From assembly GCA_009829735.1 (NCBI GenBank), contig CM020619.1:2548590-2612589 (forward strand): a DNA stretch of 64,000 bases. Direction: 5' to 3'. How positions within the stretch are numbered: the first letter of the stretch is position 1; each line of letters begins with the position of its first letter. The notes below the pieces were generated by a model, which did not search any database, had not been told where the DNA came from, and was given only the letters and a program-made list of their open reading frames with translations. Positions 43,492 to 53,712 of the stretch are shown here, in pieces. Origin of the DNA: Pyropia yezoensis. Taxonomy: Eukaryota > Rhodophyta > Bangiophyceae > Bangiales > Bangiaceae. A program made the position numbers and the translations under genes.

Positions 43492-44600
43492 AGCGGGTCA
43501 AGAGGATGAATCAGCCCTGCCGCATACTGTGCCGACCCAAAGGGGTCCGCCCACCTCGGGTAGGTCTCCCTAAGAACGTAAACCCACGTCGGGTCATCGC
43601 TGTGCTGACAGGAGAGAACTTCCAGGTGGCTGGCCGGGTGCAACTAGCCCCTGGCCGTCCCTGTTGTGCCCGTATCGTGCTTGATACTGGCTCGGGCGCT
43701 TCCTTGATACGCAAGTCGCTGCTGCCCAAGAAGGTGGACCTCCAACGCTGAAGGCCCAAGGCCAACTATATGATCGACAACAACGGTAGGATACTTCCCA
43801 TTGTGGGTGCTGTGACCCTGCCAATTAGGCTGGAGTAACATGAGGTCGACGTGACCTATGGTGTGGTTGAGAACATGTCGGGGCCCCTGCTTCTGGGCAC
43901 CCCGTATATGGTGACTCAGGTGCCTTTGAATTGCGTCCCTGAGTACTGGGATAAGTTGATGAATGGGGGAACTATCCCCATCCTTGGAAAAGGGAATTCC
44001 GTGACTCCTGTGACAGTCTCACGGTCGAAGCCTGCTTTTACGGTATCAGAAGGGTTTGCTGCTACCTTTTGCTTGGCCCGTAAAGTCACGGTGCCTCCCA
44101 ACTCGGTGGCCCACGTGGACGTTGTAACTGATTACACGGGGAACGGGTTGGTGCATCCTATCCTCTGTCTTGCTCAAAAGCACCAAGTGCATGTGGCCCT
44201 TGGCACGATGGACTCCGAAGCCGGAGTCCCGTGGAAGGTCCAGGTGCTGAACCTCAGTTTCTCACCTAAGTACTTCAAGTCGGGAGCCAAGTTCGGCTCT
44301 ATCGACCAACATGAGGGACCCGTGATAGCGGTCACCCTCAATGCGGGTGCGGCCAGTTGCACAAAGCCCGCGCCGGAGAGGCACAAAGCCAAGTCGGCAG
44401 CCCCTCCTCGACTCTATGTGGATATGGAGAATGTTCCGCCTATGTTGCGGGTTCAAGTTGAACACCTCTTGGACCAATATCACAAGTTATGGGATGGTCA
44501 ATTAGGACTCATGAAAGCCACGGAACACCGGATCGAGTTGAAGCCTGGAGTGGCCCCTATACGTCAACAATCGTATGGGAAAGAGCCCCGTTCAAGGGTC
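43492..44600 (+). mobile_element. Ty3/Gypsy fossil, protease and start of reverse transcriptase
   Basis: A plus-strand copy of the region also found at 6310-5337 on minus. It shows the retropepsin signature DTGSGASLI, a LLLGTPYM stretch, and a characteristic Gypsy RT start (LLDQYHKLWDGQLGL, then TEHRIELKPGVAPIRQQSY). It is broken, and no LTR is seen around it. Divergence from the 5-6 kb copy is clear in both base and residue changes, so the two are separate old insertions or an old duplication. Confidence 0.8.
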
Positions 44601-44665
44601 CTTGCTGCTTTGGGTGAGGCTGCGAGCGTTCTTTCTTTGGTACGGCATTGACTCCGTAACGCTAT

Positions 44666-45123
44666 GTATTGCAGTTTTCAGAATTTTGTCCCATGTGGAC
44701 AAGAGCAAGAGCAAGTGTACAAGAGCAAGGGCCAATCGCATGCTGGCAGCAGAGAGCTTACCAATGGCGTGCTGCAACACGTCTGTCGGAAGGACCTGAT
44801 GATTGGCTATGGCCACACCTGCTCTCGCAACGAACGCTGGTTGGTCGAAACACTCTTGTTCTTTCATCGGATCTCGCCGGTTGGCCCTTTATCTCAGGTC
44901 ATCTCTGTCAAGAACAGGCCGAAGCGCTCAGCCGGGGCTTGTTCTGCCCTCGAAGTGGTCAGGAATCCCGGGAGAATCACCGATGACACTGTTCGTACAA
45001 CAACGGACCCTCATGCAGAGCAGTCATTGGCCAGAGAGGCAGCATCTGAGTCATATTATTGGTCGAACACAGTTTGCTCTTGCACTTGTCCACATGGGAC
45101 AAATTTGGGAGAACTGCAATACT
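44666..45123. mobile_element. 458-bp element with 50-bp terminal inverted repeats
   Basis: The left end (44666-44715) and the reversed right end (45123-45074) both start GTATTGCAGTT and share TTTGTCCCATGTGGACAAG and GCAAGAGCAA, with about six mismatches in 50. The interior of about 360 bp encodes nothing I recognise. No target-site duplication is clear. A small non-autonomous DNA transposon is the simplest reading. It lies just downstream of the Gypsy fossil. Confidence 0.75.
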
Positions 45124-45182
45124 CAGGACAATCATGAGATAATAAGTAGGTAGGCTACTTTACACGTGACACGCGGACAAAA

Positions 45183-45254
45183 GGGCGTGATTACGACGTG
45201 ATCGGGCGTGATCGGGCGTGATCACACGTCACGCCCCGGTTTTGGGGGCGTGAT
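45183..45254. repeat. Cluster of GGGCGTGAT motifs
   Basis: GGGCGTGAT occurs at 45183, 45204, 45214 and about 45246, with CGACGTGAT at 45195 and the reverse-complement form GTCACGCCC near 45229. The 45216-45235 part is a near-palindrome (GCGTGATCACACGTCACGC). It could be subterminal repeats of an element or a protein-binding cluster. Confidence 0.55.
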
Positions 45255-47147
45255 ACACAACCCTATTTCTCGGTGTGTGGGGGTGGGGGAGGGGGCGCCT
45301 TTCTGCGTGTACAGATGTACATACGCGTGTCACGCTCCGGCGCCGCGCTTGCGCAGCCGCACGCACGGCCCCCACCAACGCCATCATCGCCGCCACCACC
45401 GCCGCCGGTTGCACGGCCACCGCCACCGCCAACGCCCGTGGTGGCTGGCCCGCCCATGCGCCGCCGCACGTGTCGCTGCTGTCGCCCCCACCCCTTCCAC
45501 TTTCGAGCGCCGCCGCAGCGGGAGGAGGTGGGCCAGGCGCTCGTTCGACCGCCCGCTGTTCTATTTACCCGGGGGTCGATGAAAGGGGGGTGGGTTGTCA
45601 GACCAAGAGCGGCGCGGGGGGGTGGTTGGCCAAGCAAAGCCGCGGCGTCCCGAGCGCGCCACGTGGGCGATACTCCGCTGCCCGTGGGGGGGAGGCCCTG
45701 GCCACGCGTTGGGTGGTCCCCGGTCTCGTGCTGTGGCTTTGCGCGCCAAACAGCGGCGGCGGCGGCAGGACCGGCGGCTTGCCGCCACTTTCAACAACGG
45801 GTGGAGTGGAGCAACGCGTCAGGAGCCCCGAGGCGGCGATGTCGGCTCGCCGCGCCTCGTGGTGTGCTGTCCGCCTGTGTGAGATTTTTTCGCAGAGGAG
45901 TGCGCCCTTTCCGCCCCTCGTAGGATACGCTCCACCCACTCTCCCGCCCCTCGCGCTCCATCCTTAGTCTTTCGACAGTCCTGCGCTATGGCATTAGAAC
46001 CTCTTCCCGCCCATGCGTGACGCCGTCGAGATGCGACCGGGGGGCGGAACCGCGATACCGTGTGCCCGTCCGAGAAGCGACACAGCTCCTCAGCTCCATT
46101 TGATGTCGTCCGCAGGTGCCGTTACAGCTTACCACGTGCGGGTGCGCCAGGAGTCACGTGTGCAACGATGTTTTGTCGCCGGGCTGCTCAAGCGCGACGA
46201 GCCAGTGGCGCCGTTGGGGAGACCCGCCAGCTGTACCGTTAAGGCTCTCCGCGAGCAGACTATCAGTGCCCGGCCATCCACTGCTGCCTTGCAGCTGCTG
46301 ACCAGGCGGCCTCCCCCTCGCAGTGGCGGGAAGCGGCGGTGGGTGCCCCACCTTGCGGACGATATTGGCAGTAGATGGACCGCGCCTATGCACGAGGCCG
46401 GTGCTCGCCAGGCGAGAGCGTGCAGCTGACTGGCGCGCATTTGACGGCCACGTGCGCCTCTCAGCATGTGGCTCACGCGACTACCTCCTGCGGGCTGCCT
46501 CAGACGCTCAAAAAATGTTGGCGGGGCCCAGAGGACGGGGCTGCCTACCCTTCCTCGGTGCGCGTGGCGGGCGCACGGCAACCGCAGCCAGGATTCACTT
46601 TCATGCGAGGAGCGTGGTAGCGGTGCCCAAAGCACGACTGAGGCTCGTCTGGCGGGTGACGGCGACGAGGTCACCGGGCGGGGGCGGCACCCAAAGCGGG
46701 GCACGCCTCGCTCTGTCTCTCTCGGCAGGCCCTGCGGCGTGTGCGGTGGGCAGCCGGAAAAGCTTCCGCTCTGATGGGTTGGACGGTGCACGGGACGCGG
46801 CGGGGTGCAGACGGACAGGGGGGGGGTGCGGTGTCAACGCCCGCCAGTGAGCCCACCGCAACACTGACCGACTGCGGTGGGGCGGCTGCGCGCAGTAGAG
46901 TTGACGCGCCTGGGGGGCAACGACTGTGGCCGCGCTGAACTCTTGGGGTGGGATCGGTGCAGTCACTGCCGCCCTCGTCAGTGCACTCGGTCTCACGGTC
47001 CACCCATCGCTCACCTGACAAAGTGGCTGCTGCGTGCATTGCCTATCCCTACCGCGGGGGGTAGCGGCGGTCAGCGTTGTGGACGCGTACGACCGTCCCC
47101 ACAACGTCCGTGCTTGGGACGCTCACCACCACGTGGGCTCCATAGCC
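45255..47147. other. Non-coding region upstream of the zinc-finger gene
   Basis: GC-rich, with overlapping frames on all strands and no family signal. The last few hundred bases should contain the promoter of the C2H2 gene. The zinc-finger frame itself stays open back to 47034, without a better ATG. Confidence 0.4.
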
Positions 47148-49907
47148 ATGAGTGGCCATGGTGGCACCTGGCCCGTTGGATTTGGCACGAGTGACGACGG
47201 TGGCGGTGGAGACGTTGGCGATGGTGGTGGCATTGGCGACTGTGGCGCCAATGACGTTAAGGGCGTTGATGATGGCACCAACTTCTCGACGGAGGCTACA
47301 GCCCGCGCGCAGGCTCTCGTGGAAGCTGCTCGTTCTCGCCCAGATGCGTCGGTGGTGGCGGGGCTAGCCGAAACCTACGACGACGAGGTGGTCAGGGCTT
47401 GGCTCTTTGGTGCCGACGACCGTCACACACCCGCAGACAACCTGGCAGCAGAAGCACTGCTCTTCACAGCTGCGTATCAAGACACCGCGTCGGGACGCCA
47501 GAGCCGCTCGTCAGAGGTCGCTCTGGTGCGCGCGCACCAGCCGCCGTACGTTTTCGGCTCTATTGTGGACGCTGGCGGGCCACACCCGGTCGCATCGGTC
47601 GGCTCTCAGCTGACGGGCGTGCCGTTTGGGACGGCCACCGTCCGCCGCCGCTGGGCAGTAGACCTCTCCTCACCCGTCCTCGAGATGGTCGAAGTGGCGT
47701 TTACGGACACTGGGAGGCTGATTGTGGTGGAGCGCTGTGTCATTCCATCCCAGGACGATGCACCGACGCTACATGAGGCCATCCGATTCTACTCCACGTC
47801 GCAGATGGGCGCAACCGCTGAGAGCACAGGGCACCCCGCCTTTGGCACTGGCCTTCTCCAGATCCTCGTTCGACCATGGGGGAGACACGACGTCTGTACG
47901 GCATGTGACCCGCGTCGGGGTCCCGTAGCACAACCGTGTGTGCACGCCGTTCGACGTGTCCGGGGCTTGCGGCTCGGCACATTTCGTCGCTGGTGCTGCG
48001 GTCTGTCTGCGGTCGAGCTTGTTGGGCAGCAAAGCATGGAGGTAGTGCCGTTGTCAACCGCTGCTGTGGCTAGGAGTTCGCGCTACCGGCTTTCCTTCGA
48101 TGGATCTCCAGCCGGCGCTGGGTTGACGGGCAGAAGGGCTTTCCCGACACTTCGCCCACTCGGCTACAGCTACTCCTTTCAGATGAGCGACGCGGCTGTG
48201 TTGCTTTGGTCGGACGCCGCAAGGAGGGCCATCCTAGGAGGTGGACAGGATGGCTTGTCAAGCGTCCTACAATTGGGTAGTGCTCCTCTTCCACGGGTTC
48301 CACAGGGGGGTGCTAGTGGTCTTGTCGACGGTGGAGGTACAAGGTTTGGCGTTGTTGGCGTCCCTGGCGCGCCCCACTCGCTGCCTGTCGGCGACGGTCG
48401 CGCTCGGACTGGTGGCACCGAGGAAGAGGCCAGTTGGAACGGCGCTTGCTCTGACGATCCTCCTGTGGCCGCCGGATTGAACCAATTGCCACAGGCCGTC
48501 GAGCCCCCCAGTGGATGGAGCGGCATGCTATTGTGGCCAATCAGTTGGAGCGCTACAGGAGCGTCTGCGCTGCTGTCTTCAAGAGACTCTGGGGTGATAT
48601 CGGCGACTGGTGACTGCACTGAGGCTGGGGTGCCATTGGACAGCCATAGCTCGCTCGGCGCTGCCTCCCGCATGTTAGACACGCCCGGCAGTCGTGCACG
48701 ACTACCCGCACCTGGATCTGCTGCGGGGGCCGGACCTGGACCAAGGCGAGTGCCAGGGGGACGCCGCTCTGGCAAAGATTCGACGTGCGCAGAGCCCAAG
48801 GCATCCGATGCTGGTTCGGTTGCGGCGGTGGCGGGGATAGGGAGTGCCATCTCGGCTACAGACGCTGGCCACAGCACCTTCGAGCTCCTCTCCACTCGCA
48901 ATGTGCCGCCGCCGCCGGCAGATGCGCAGCCGCAGAGTGAGCCTGAATGGACGGGCGCCGTTAGTTCGACTGCCCTGCGCGCCGCCCTCGAGGCAATGAC
49001 AGCCACTGCCCGCGAGAGGCTGGCGAGCTACTCGCGCACTCCCCACTACGTGAAGTGCAGCACGGTGAGTGCCAGCGATAAGCTCGCGACTGAAGAGGAT
49101 GACGGCTCTGTCGGTGGCGACGGCGGCACGAACGGGGCGCCGGTGCAGCCTACCAGTGCCCAAACGCAGCCGGCACCCGGCGGCACTACTGAGACCGACA
49201 ACAGCGTCAAGACAGGGGCCAGCAGCAGAAGTGGCAGCGCACACGGAAGCGGCGGCAGCCAGTCTCGACCGTTGACGGGCTCTCCGTCAGGACAGCCTCC
49301 CCTACCTTCCGCTGCCGTCGTCGCTGCCGGTCAAGAGGCAATCCAGGTGGTGTCCACAATGCCCATTGTGGCCCCCCGCGTCGACCCCCGCGTGGAGGTC
49401 GAGCCGCCTGCGTCGGCTGCCGCCGCTACTGCCGGGAGCACCCCGCGTCTCAAGCGGCCGCGCAACTATGGATGCTCCTCTCCCACTTGCGAGGCCTACT
49501 TCCTGTCTGCGAGTGACAGGGACCGCCACGTCAATACTGTGCACTACCGGAGGCGGGACTGGCCGTGTGGCCAGTGCGACTTCCGGGGGCTTCAACGTGC
49601 CCATCTTAAGACGCACGTCGCGGCTCGTCACGGAGGCGAGCGCCGGTTCGTTTGCTCCCACTGCGACGACGGCGCAGGGTGCACGGCGTACCGTTCCATC
49701 TCACGCTCGGCCGTAGAGCGTCACGTGCGGCGTGTGCATCAACAGCTGCGGCCATTCATCTGCAATACCACCAACTGTGGAGCCTCATTCGCCGCGCGGT
49801 CCGACTTGACCCGCCATAAGCTTCGGCGGCACCCCGGGGCAGCAGCGGATGGGGAAGAAGGCAGTGGTTCGGCGGCTGGGCGCGCAACGGCGCCACCTGC
49901 AGCATGA
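47148..49907 (+). CDS. C2H2 zinc-finger protein with four C-terminal fingers
   Basis: About 919 residues from the ATG at 47148 (ATAGCCATGAG), no intron. Residues 1-300 look globular (TARAQALVEAARSRPDASVV, WAVDLSSPVLEMVEVAF), followed by a Cys-containing stretch (CTACDPRRGPVAQPC...RRWCCG) that may bind zinc. The middle 400-750 is disordered and Ser/Gly/Ala-rich. The C-terminus has four C2H2 fingers: C-x4-C-x12-H-x4-H, C-x2-C-x12-H-x4-H, an atypical finger with a longer loop (CSHCDDGAGCTAYRS...HVRRVH), and C-x4-C-x12-H-x4-H. Clustered C2H2 fingers normally bind DNA, so a transcription factor is likely; the target is unknown. The first part may be a domain I do not recognise, and an origin from a transposon protein cannot be excluded. 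Confidence 0.75.
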   Translation: MSGHGGTWPVGFGTSDDGGGGDVGDGGGIGDCGANDVKGVDDGTNFSTEATARAQALVEAARSRPDASVVAGLAETYDDEVVRAWLFGADDRHTPADNLAAEALLFTAAYQDTASGRQSRSSEVALVRAHQPPYVFGSIVDAGGPHPVASVGSQLTGVPFGTATVRRRWAVDLSSPVLEMVEVAFTDTGRLIVVERCVIPSQDDAPTLHEAIRFYSTSQMGATAESTGHPAFGTGLLQILVRPWGRHDVCTACDPRRGPVAQPCVHAVRRVRGLRLGTFRRWCCGLSAVELVGQQSMEVVPLSTAAVARSSRYRLSFDGSPAGAGLTGRRAFPTLRPLGYSYSFQMSDAAVLLWSDAARRAILGGGQDGLSSVLQLGSAPLPRVPQGGASGLVDGGGTRFGVVGVPGAPHSLPVGDGRARTGGTEEEASWNGACSDDPPVAAGLNQLPQAVEPPSGWSGMLLWPISWSATGASALLSSRDSGVISATGDCTEAGVPLDSHSSLGAASRMLDTPGSRARLPAPGSAAGAGPGPRRVPGGRRSGKDSTCAEPKASDAGSVAAVAGIGSAISATDAGHSTFELLSTRNVPPPPADAQPQSEPEWTGAVSSTALRAALEAMTATARERLASYSRTPHYVKCSTVSASDKLATEEDDGSVGGDGGTNGAPVQPTSAQTQPAPGGTTETDNSVKTGASSRSGSAHGSGGSQSRPLTGSPSGQPPLPSAAVVAAGQEAIQVVSTMPIVAPRVDPRVEVEPPASAAAATAGSTPRLKRPRNYGCSSPTCEAYFLSASDRDRHVNTVHYRRRDWPCGQCDFRGLQRAHLKTHVAARHGGERRFVCSHCDDGAGCTAYRSISRSAVERHVRRVHQQLRPFICNTTNCGASFAARSDLTRHKLRRHPGAAADGEEGSGSAAGRATAPPAA

Positions 49908-50565
49908 TGCGTGACGAGACCCTACTTCCTTGCTCGGTATGTGTAGACAGCGCGTTAGGGTTTGTGCTCGGGCGTGAGCCTGACTCGTCCAGTTGTTTCT
50001 TCTAGCGCGTAGACAGCTGGGGGGCAGGAGAAGCCAGTGCGGACGCCGGTCAATCCCTGCGCCCTTCGGAAGTCTCTGAGGCGAGGCAGGGTCGCAGCAC
50101 TGTACCGTGCGACTCAGTGCTCCCCAACGAAATATACACAAAAAAAGAGGAAGCCACCAGACGGCAGTGGGTCGGGAGAGTCGACAAACAAAACAGAAGA
50201 GAAAAGAAAGGAAGGCGGCGGGGTACCCACATGGGCGTCAACGAGACGAGCCCTGACGTCCCGCACCAATCCTCATCGCAACGCCGACAACACCGCTACC
50301 GCCACAGCCACCACGTCCGACGAACTAACGTTTCTCTGACAGACGACATAGGTCCGACCAGAGGCGAACAACAGCAACCGCCCCACCCCTGTCGTCCACG
50401 AGGACAGGAGTCACTCAGGGCGACCCAAAAAGAGGGGACCAGCTCGAGCCGCCACCAGCCCATCCTCCTCTGGGCCACCGCGTTCCCAAAAACAGATGCC
50501 GAGTTGGCCCACCATAGCGGCAGACTAAAAGGCGGTCAACGACGTACAGCTGCAGACATCCCCCC
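49908..50565. other. Shared 3' region between convergent zinc-finger and RING genes
   Basis: About 660 bp between stops. It is A-rich around 50130-50215. No gene is seen. Confidence 0.5.
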
Positions 50566-52177
50566 TCATGACGCCGTCGCCTCCGTCGACACCGCCAGCA
50601 CAGGCGGGGCCACGTCCACCGAACCCGACCGGGCCACGTCTCGCGCCGCCGGCGGGCTTGTCATGACGGGGGTATCTGCGGCCGCAGTCGACAACCCTCC
50701 CCCGCCAGCCGCCCGCCGGCGAATGCCCACCTTGGCTGCCTCGCGCGCGGCCTCACGCGCCGCCGCTTTCGCACGGGCCTTGCCCTTACCCTTGATCTTC
50801 TTGCCGCCGCTCCCGCCGGCCATGTCGACCACCCCCGCTTCACGCGTCGAGACCAATCGGTCCGTGCTTGCGCCGGCGCCATTGAGACCCAACGACGATG
50901 CCTCCGCGCCCACACGAGCCTTTCCCTTACCTTTGCCCTTGCCATGGCCCCCCGTGGGTGACGGCACCACCCGCGCCCCGCTGTAGCCGGCGCGCACAAA
51001 GCCGCCGGCGCCCCACCGGCGGTTGCCCAGCGTCACGGCGCGCGCGGCGGCACCACTTCGGCTGCCCGCACCCCCGGCACCGGCAGCTGCTGATGAACAA
51101 GCGCCCCCCACCCCACTGGCGGCGGTGCCAGTGATGCCGCTGCTGGTCTTGCGGCCGCCCGAGTTCCAGCGAGACTCCTCCTCAAGCCAAAAGGCGGCCT
51201 CAGCCGCCTCCGCCTCTTCCTCCTCACGCAGAGCGCGCAAGTCCGCCGCATCACCAGCGCCCAGTAGACGCCGTGGTGGCGGTGCGGGCAAGGTGCCCCG
51301 GTCAGAGGTGACCGGCAAGGACGGCGGGCCACCCACCACAAAGGCCGCCGCAATGTCAATCGACGGGGGGGTCACAGGGGTGAGGTACACCCACGGCGCG
51401 CGAAGGAGTAGGGCGAGCGGTTCTTCGGCATAGAAGAGTTCGGCCGAGGGAGGAGGAAGCACCAGCGGCGTGCCATCCAGGCTTCGCCGCACAAGCAAGG
51501 AGGTAAACGTGCTCTTGCACAACGGGCAGGGCGGAGGGAGCGGGCGAGCAGATGCCCACGACAGGATGCACGATGCACTGTGAACAAAAAGAAATGTGGG
51601 AGGAGGCCAACGTGCATAGATAAGCACATGCATGTGACAAGAAGCGTCCAGCCGGTCAGTCAGCTGCAGCAGCATGTAGCACAACCTGATTTCCTCTTCT
51701 AGCGTCACTACCTTCGCTTCCACTCACTAGATTAACGTACCAGTATGAATGCGAACACGATGGCAGCAGCGCCACCTCGAGAGGCACGGGCGTCTCGTAG
51801 CAGATGGCGCACACTTCGGACACAGACGACTCCGCCGGCGCAGTAAGCGAGTTCACGGTCAGCGATGAGGTAGATGCGGTGGCCGTGGCAGCAACGGGCG
51901 ACGCGCCAGCCGCGTCATCCCGTGGGCGCGTGGCGCCAACGGCAGCCTCGTCTGGGGCCAGCGACAGCGGCAAAGCCGACGCGGGTGGGGCCACCATGGT
52001 TGGCACGGGCAGCAACTCAGCCGCAGCAGCCGCAGGCCCTGCGCGGGCGGCGGCAGCGGTGGCCGCGGAGTCCACCGCCGCCTTACGGCGCGACGCGTCG
52101 AGCGCGGCGTCGACGCGCGACGCCTCCAGTGCCGCCTCCAGCTGCGCCGCTTCCATCGCAACCGCGGTGGCGTCCAT
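50566..52177 (-). CDS. RING-HC finger protein, putative E3 ubiquitin ligase
   Basis: Two exons (52177-51741 and 51577-50566) give 482 residues. Removing the 163-bp intron rebuilds a perfect C3HC4 RING: C123-x2-C126-x14-C141-x-H143-x2-C146-x2-C149-x13-C163-x2-C166 (VCAIC...LPSCSHSYCASCILSW...CPLC). RING-HC domains recruit E2 enzymes for ubiquitin transfer. The N-terminal 120 residues are Ala-rich and helical. After the RING comes a segment with LLLRAPWVYLTPVTPPSIDIAAAF, an acidic helix (LRALREEEEAEAAEAAFWLEEES), then Gly-rich sequence with two Lys/Gly repeats (GKGKGKGKAR, KKIKGKGKAR). The start at 52177 (MDATAVAMEAAQLEAAL) is the first good ATG. Substrate and subfamily are unknown to me. Confidence 0.82.
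51578..51740 (-). other. Intron splitting a RING zinc-ligand codon
   Basis: 163 bp on the minus strand, starting GTACGT and ending TTCACAG, phase 2. Exon 1 ends TG and exon 2 begins T, so the codon for ligand C146 exists only after splicing. Unspliced RNA reads Trp at that place and loses the domain. Confidence 0.9.
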
Positions 52178-53163
52178 GGTAGTAGGTGGTCCGCGACAGT
52201 AAAAAAGAACAAAAGAAAAAGCAAACACACACTCACTCACACCAGAAACAAAAGAAAGGACGATTCACACGGGTGGCGGGCGAGCCCACCCCCCAAAAAA
52301 AATAACAGACCGAAAAACTCACAGAGAAGAGGCAAGCACAATGTACAACAGGGGGATGGAAGCAGGCGACAGACGGCCGGCCGCCGGCACGCACAGGGCC
52401 GTCACATGCACGGCAGCGGTGGGTGGGCGCGCCCAAAGAGCGGCACACACAAACAAACAAAAGACACCCCAGCCGGGGTATCAGCCGAGTCGGAGGGGGG
52501 GGGGATGGAAAAATACGGTCGAACTCCGCGGAACGCGAAGACAGAGAGCACGACGGGGGGGATGGGGCGGTGAGGGGGTGGGGAGGCGGACAGCCTCGAG
52601 CGGTCGGGGCCCAGGCGGCGGCAATGGGAGCCCCCGTGGGGACAAAGCCCACAACTCGCGTCACAGACGCGACGTGGAACTTGGGGGCCAACCCCCCCCC
52701 TCCTGCTGCCACGCCGAGTGGCGGAGCTGTGCGAGGCCACACGCTGGTCGCTGGTGGCAGCTCTCCGCTGGTGAGTCACCCGTGACTGCACCTGAAGGGG
52801 GTGCGAGGTTGGGGGCCCAGGCGCGCAGTTGACCCCAAGGACGCAGGGTGGGTCGTCGGGTGGCGGCTCGCGGCCGTCCTCCCGCCAGCTTCCTCGACAG
52901 GAGTGCGAGTGAGGGGGGGGCCTCGGGCGGGGCTGCCGCGCCAGCGAGGCCACCCAGATGCACGCCGGGCAGACAGGGAGGGAACCTCTTACCGAATAAA
53001 GGAGTGGGGCCGTCATCCGAGACAATTTGATGTGTGGTATTGTAGAAAGTGGACGTGCACGGGTCGTGCAGTGTGGATTTGATTGGTCCCGTGGCCGATG
53101 TTTGACATGATGACGACACGAGCACGTCCACTTTTTACGGGACGCACTATAAGTAGCTAGTAG
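52178..53163. other. Upstream region of the RING gene, with a distant inverted repeat
   Basis: No gene is seen. AAAGTGGACGTGC (53046-53058) and its exact reverse complement GCACGTCCACTTT (53122-53134) form a 13-bp inverted repeat 63 bp apart, close to the small element that begins at 53164. Confidence 0.5.
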
Positions 53164-53712
53164 GTGCCAAATGTCGACCAGTGCCGGAAATGTCGACCCG
53201 CCTGACGGCCTCAAGAAGGCCGATTCTTGAAGGATGTATTTTTCTCCGCTGCTTGCATCCAACAGCACGAGAAGCTCACGTGACCTGGGCATGAGACCTT
53301 CCACCAGCAGATGGACATAGACGTTGTCCACTTTGTGGTCCAGCATCAACACCTGGGGGTCGACACCCTTCACGCTGTGCTTTTTTCTCTAATTCAGAGT
53401 GTATTTCTGACGGCGTCAAACAGCACCCAGGTGGCCCAATGTGCGTGGTCGTGCTACACTCAGCATGATTGATTCGCTCACCATGCACCGCAGACCCAGA
53501 TTGATCACATATCCGGGTATTTCCATTGGCTTCATGGTCTGGTCGACATTCCACTTACAGTCCGTTGGGCTTCTCTCGCTCGTAGCTCAGAGAGGACAGA
53601 AGCACTCAGGAAAAAAAAAAAGTCTTACTCGCCTCTACAAGCACGTGTGCTGTGCTTTTCTTGTAGTCCACGGGAACCTTGGATCTCAGCGAGAGTGGTC
53701 GACATTTGACAC
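53164..53712. mobile_element. 549-bp inverted-repeat element
   Basis: The left end GTGCCAAATGTCGACCA (53164-53180) and the reversed right end GTGTCAAATGTCGACCA (53712-53696) match at 16 of 17 bases. A second ATGTCGAC copy lies just inside the left end (about 53189) and another inside the right half (about 53542). The minus strand from 53373 to about 53130 reads DPQVLMLDHKVDNVYVHLLVEG and LVLLDASSGEKYILQESAF, protein-like but of no family I know. It could be a small DNA transposon with a coding remnant. Confidence 0.5.
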
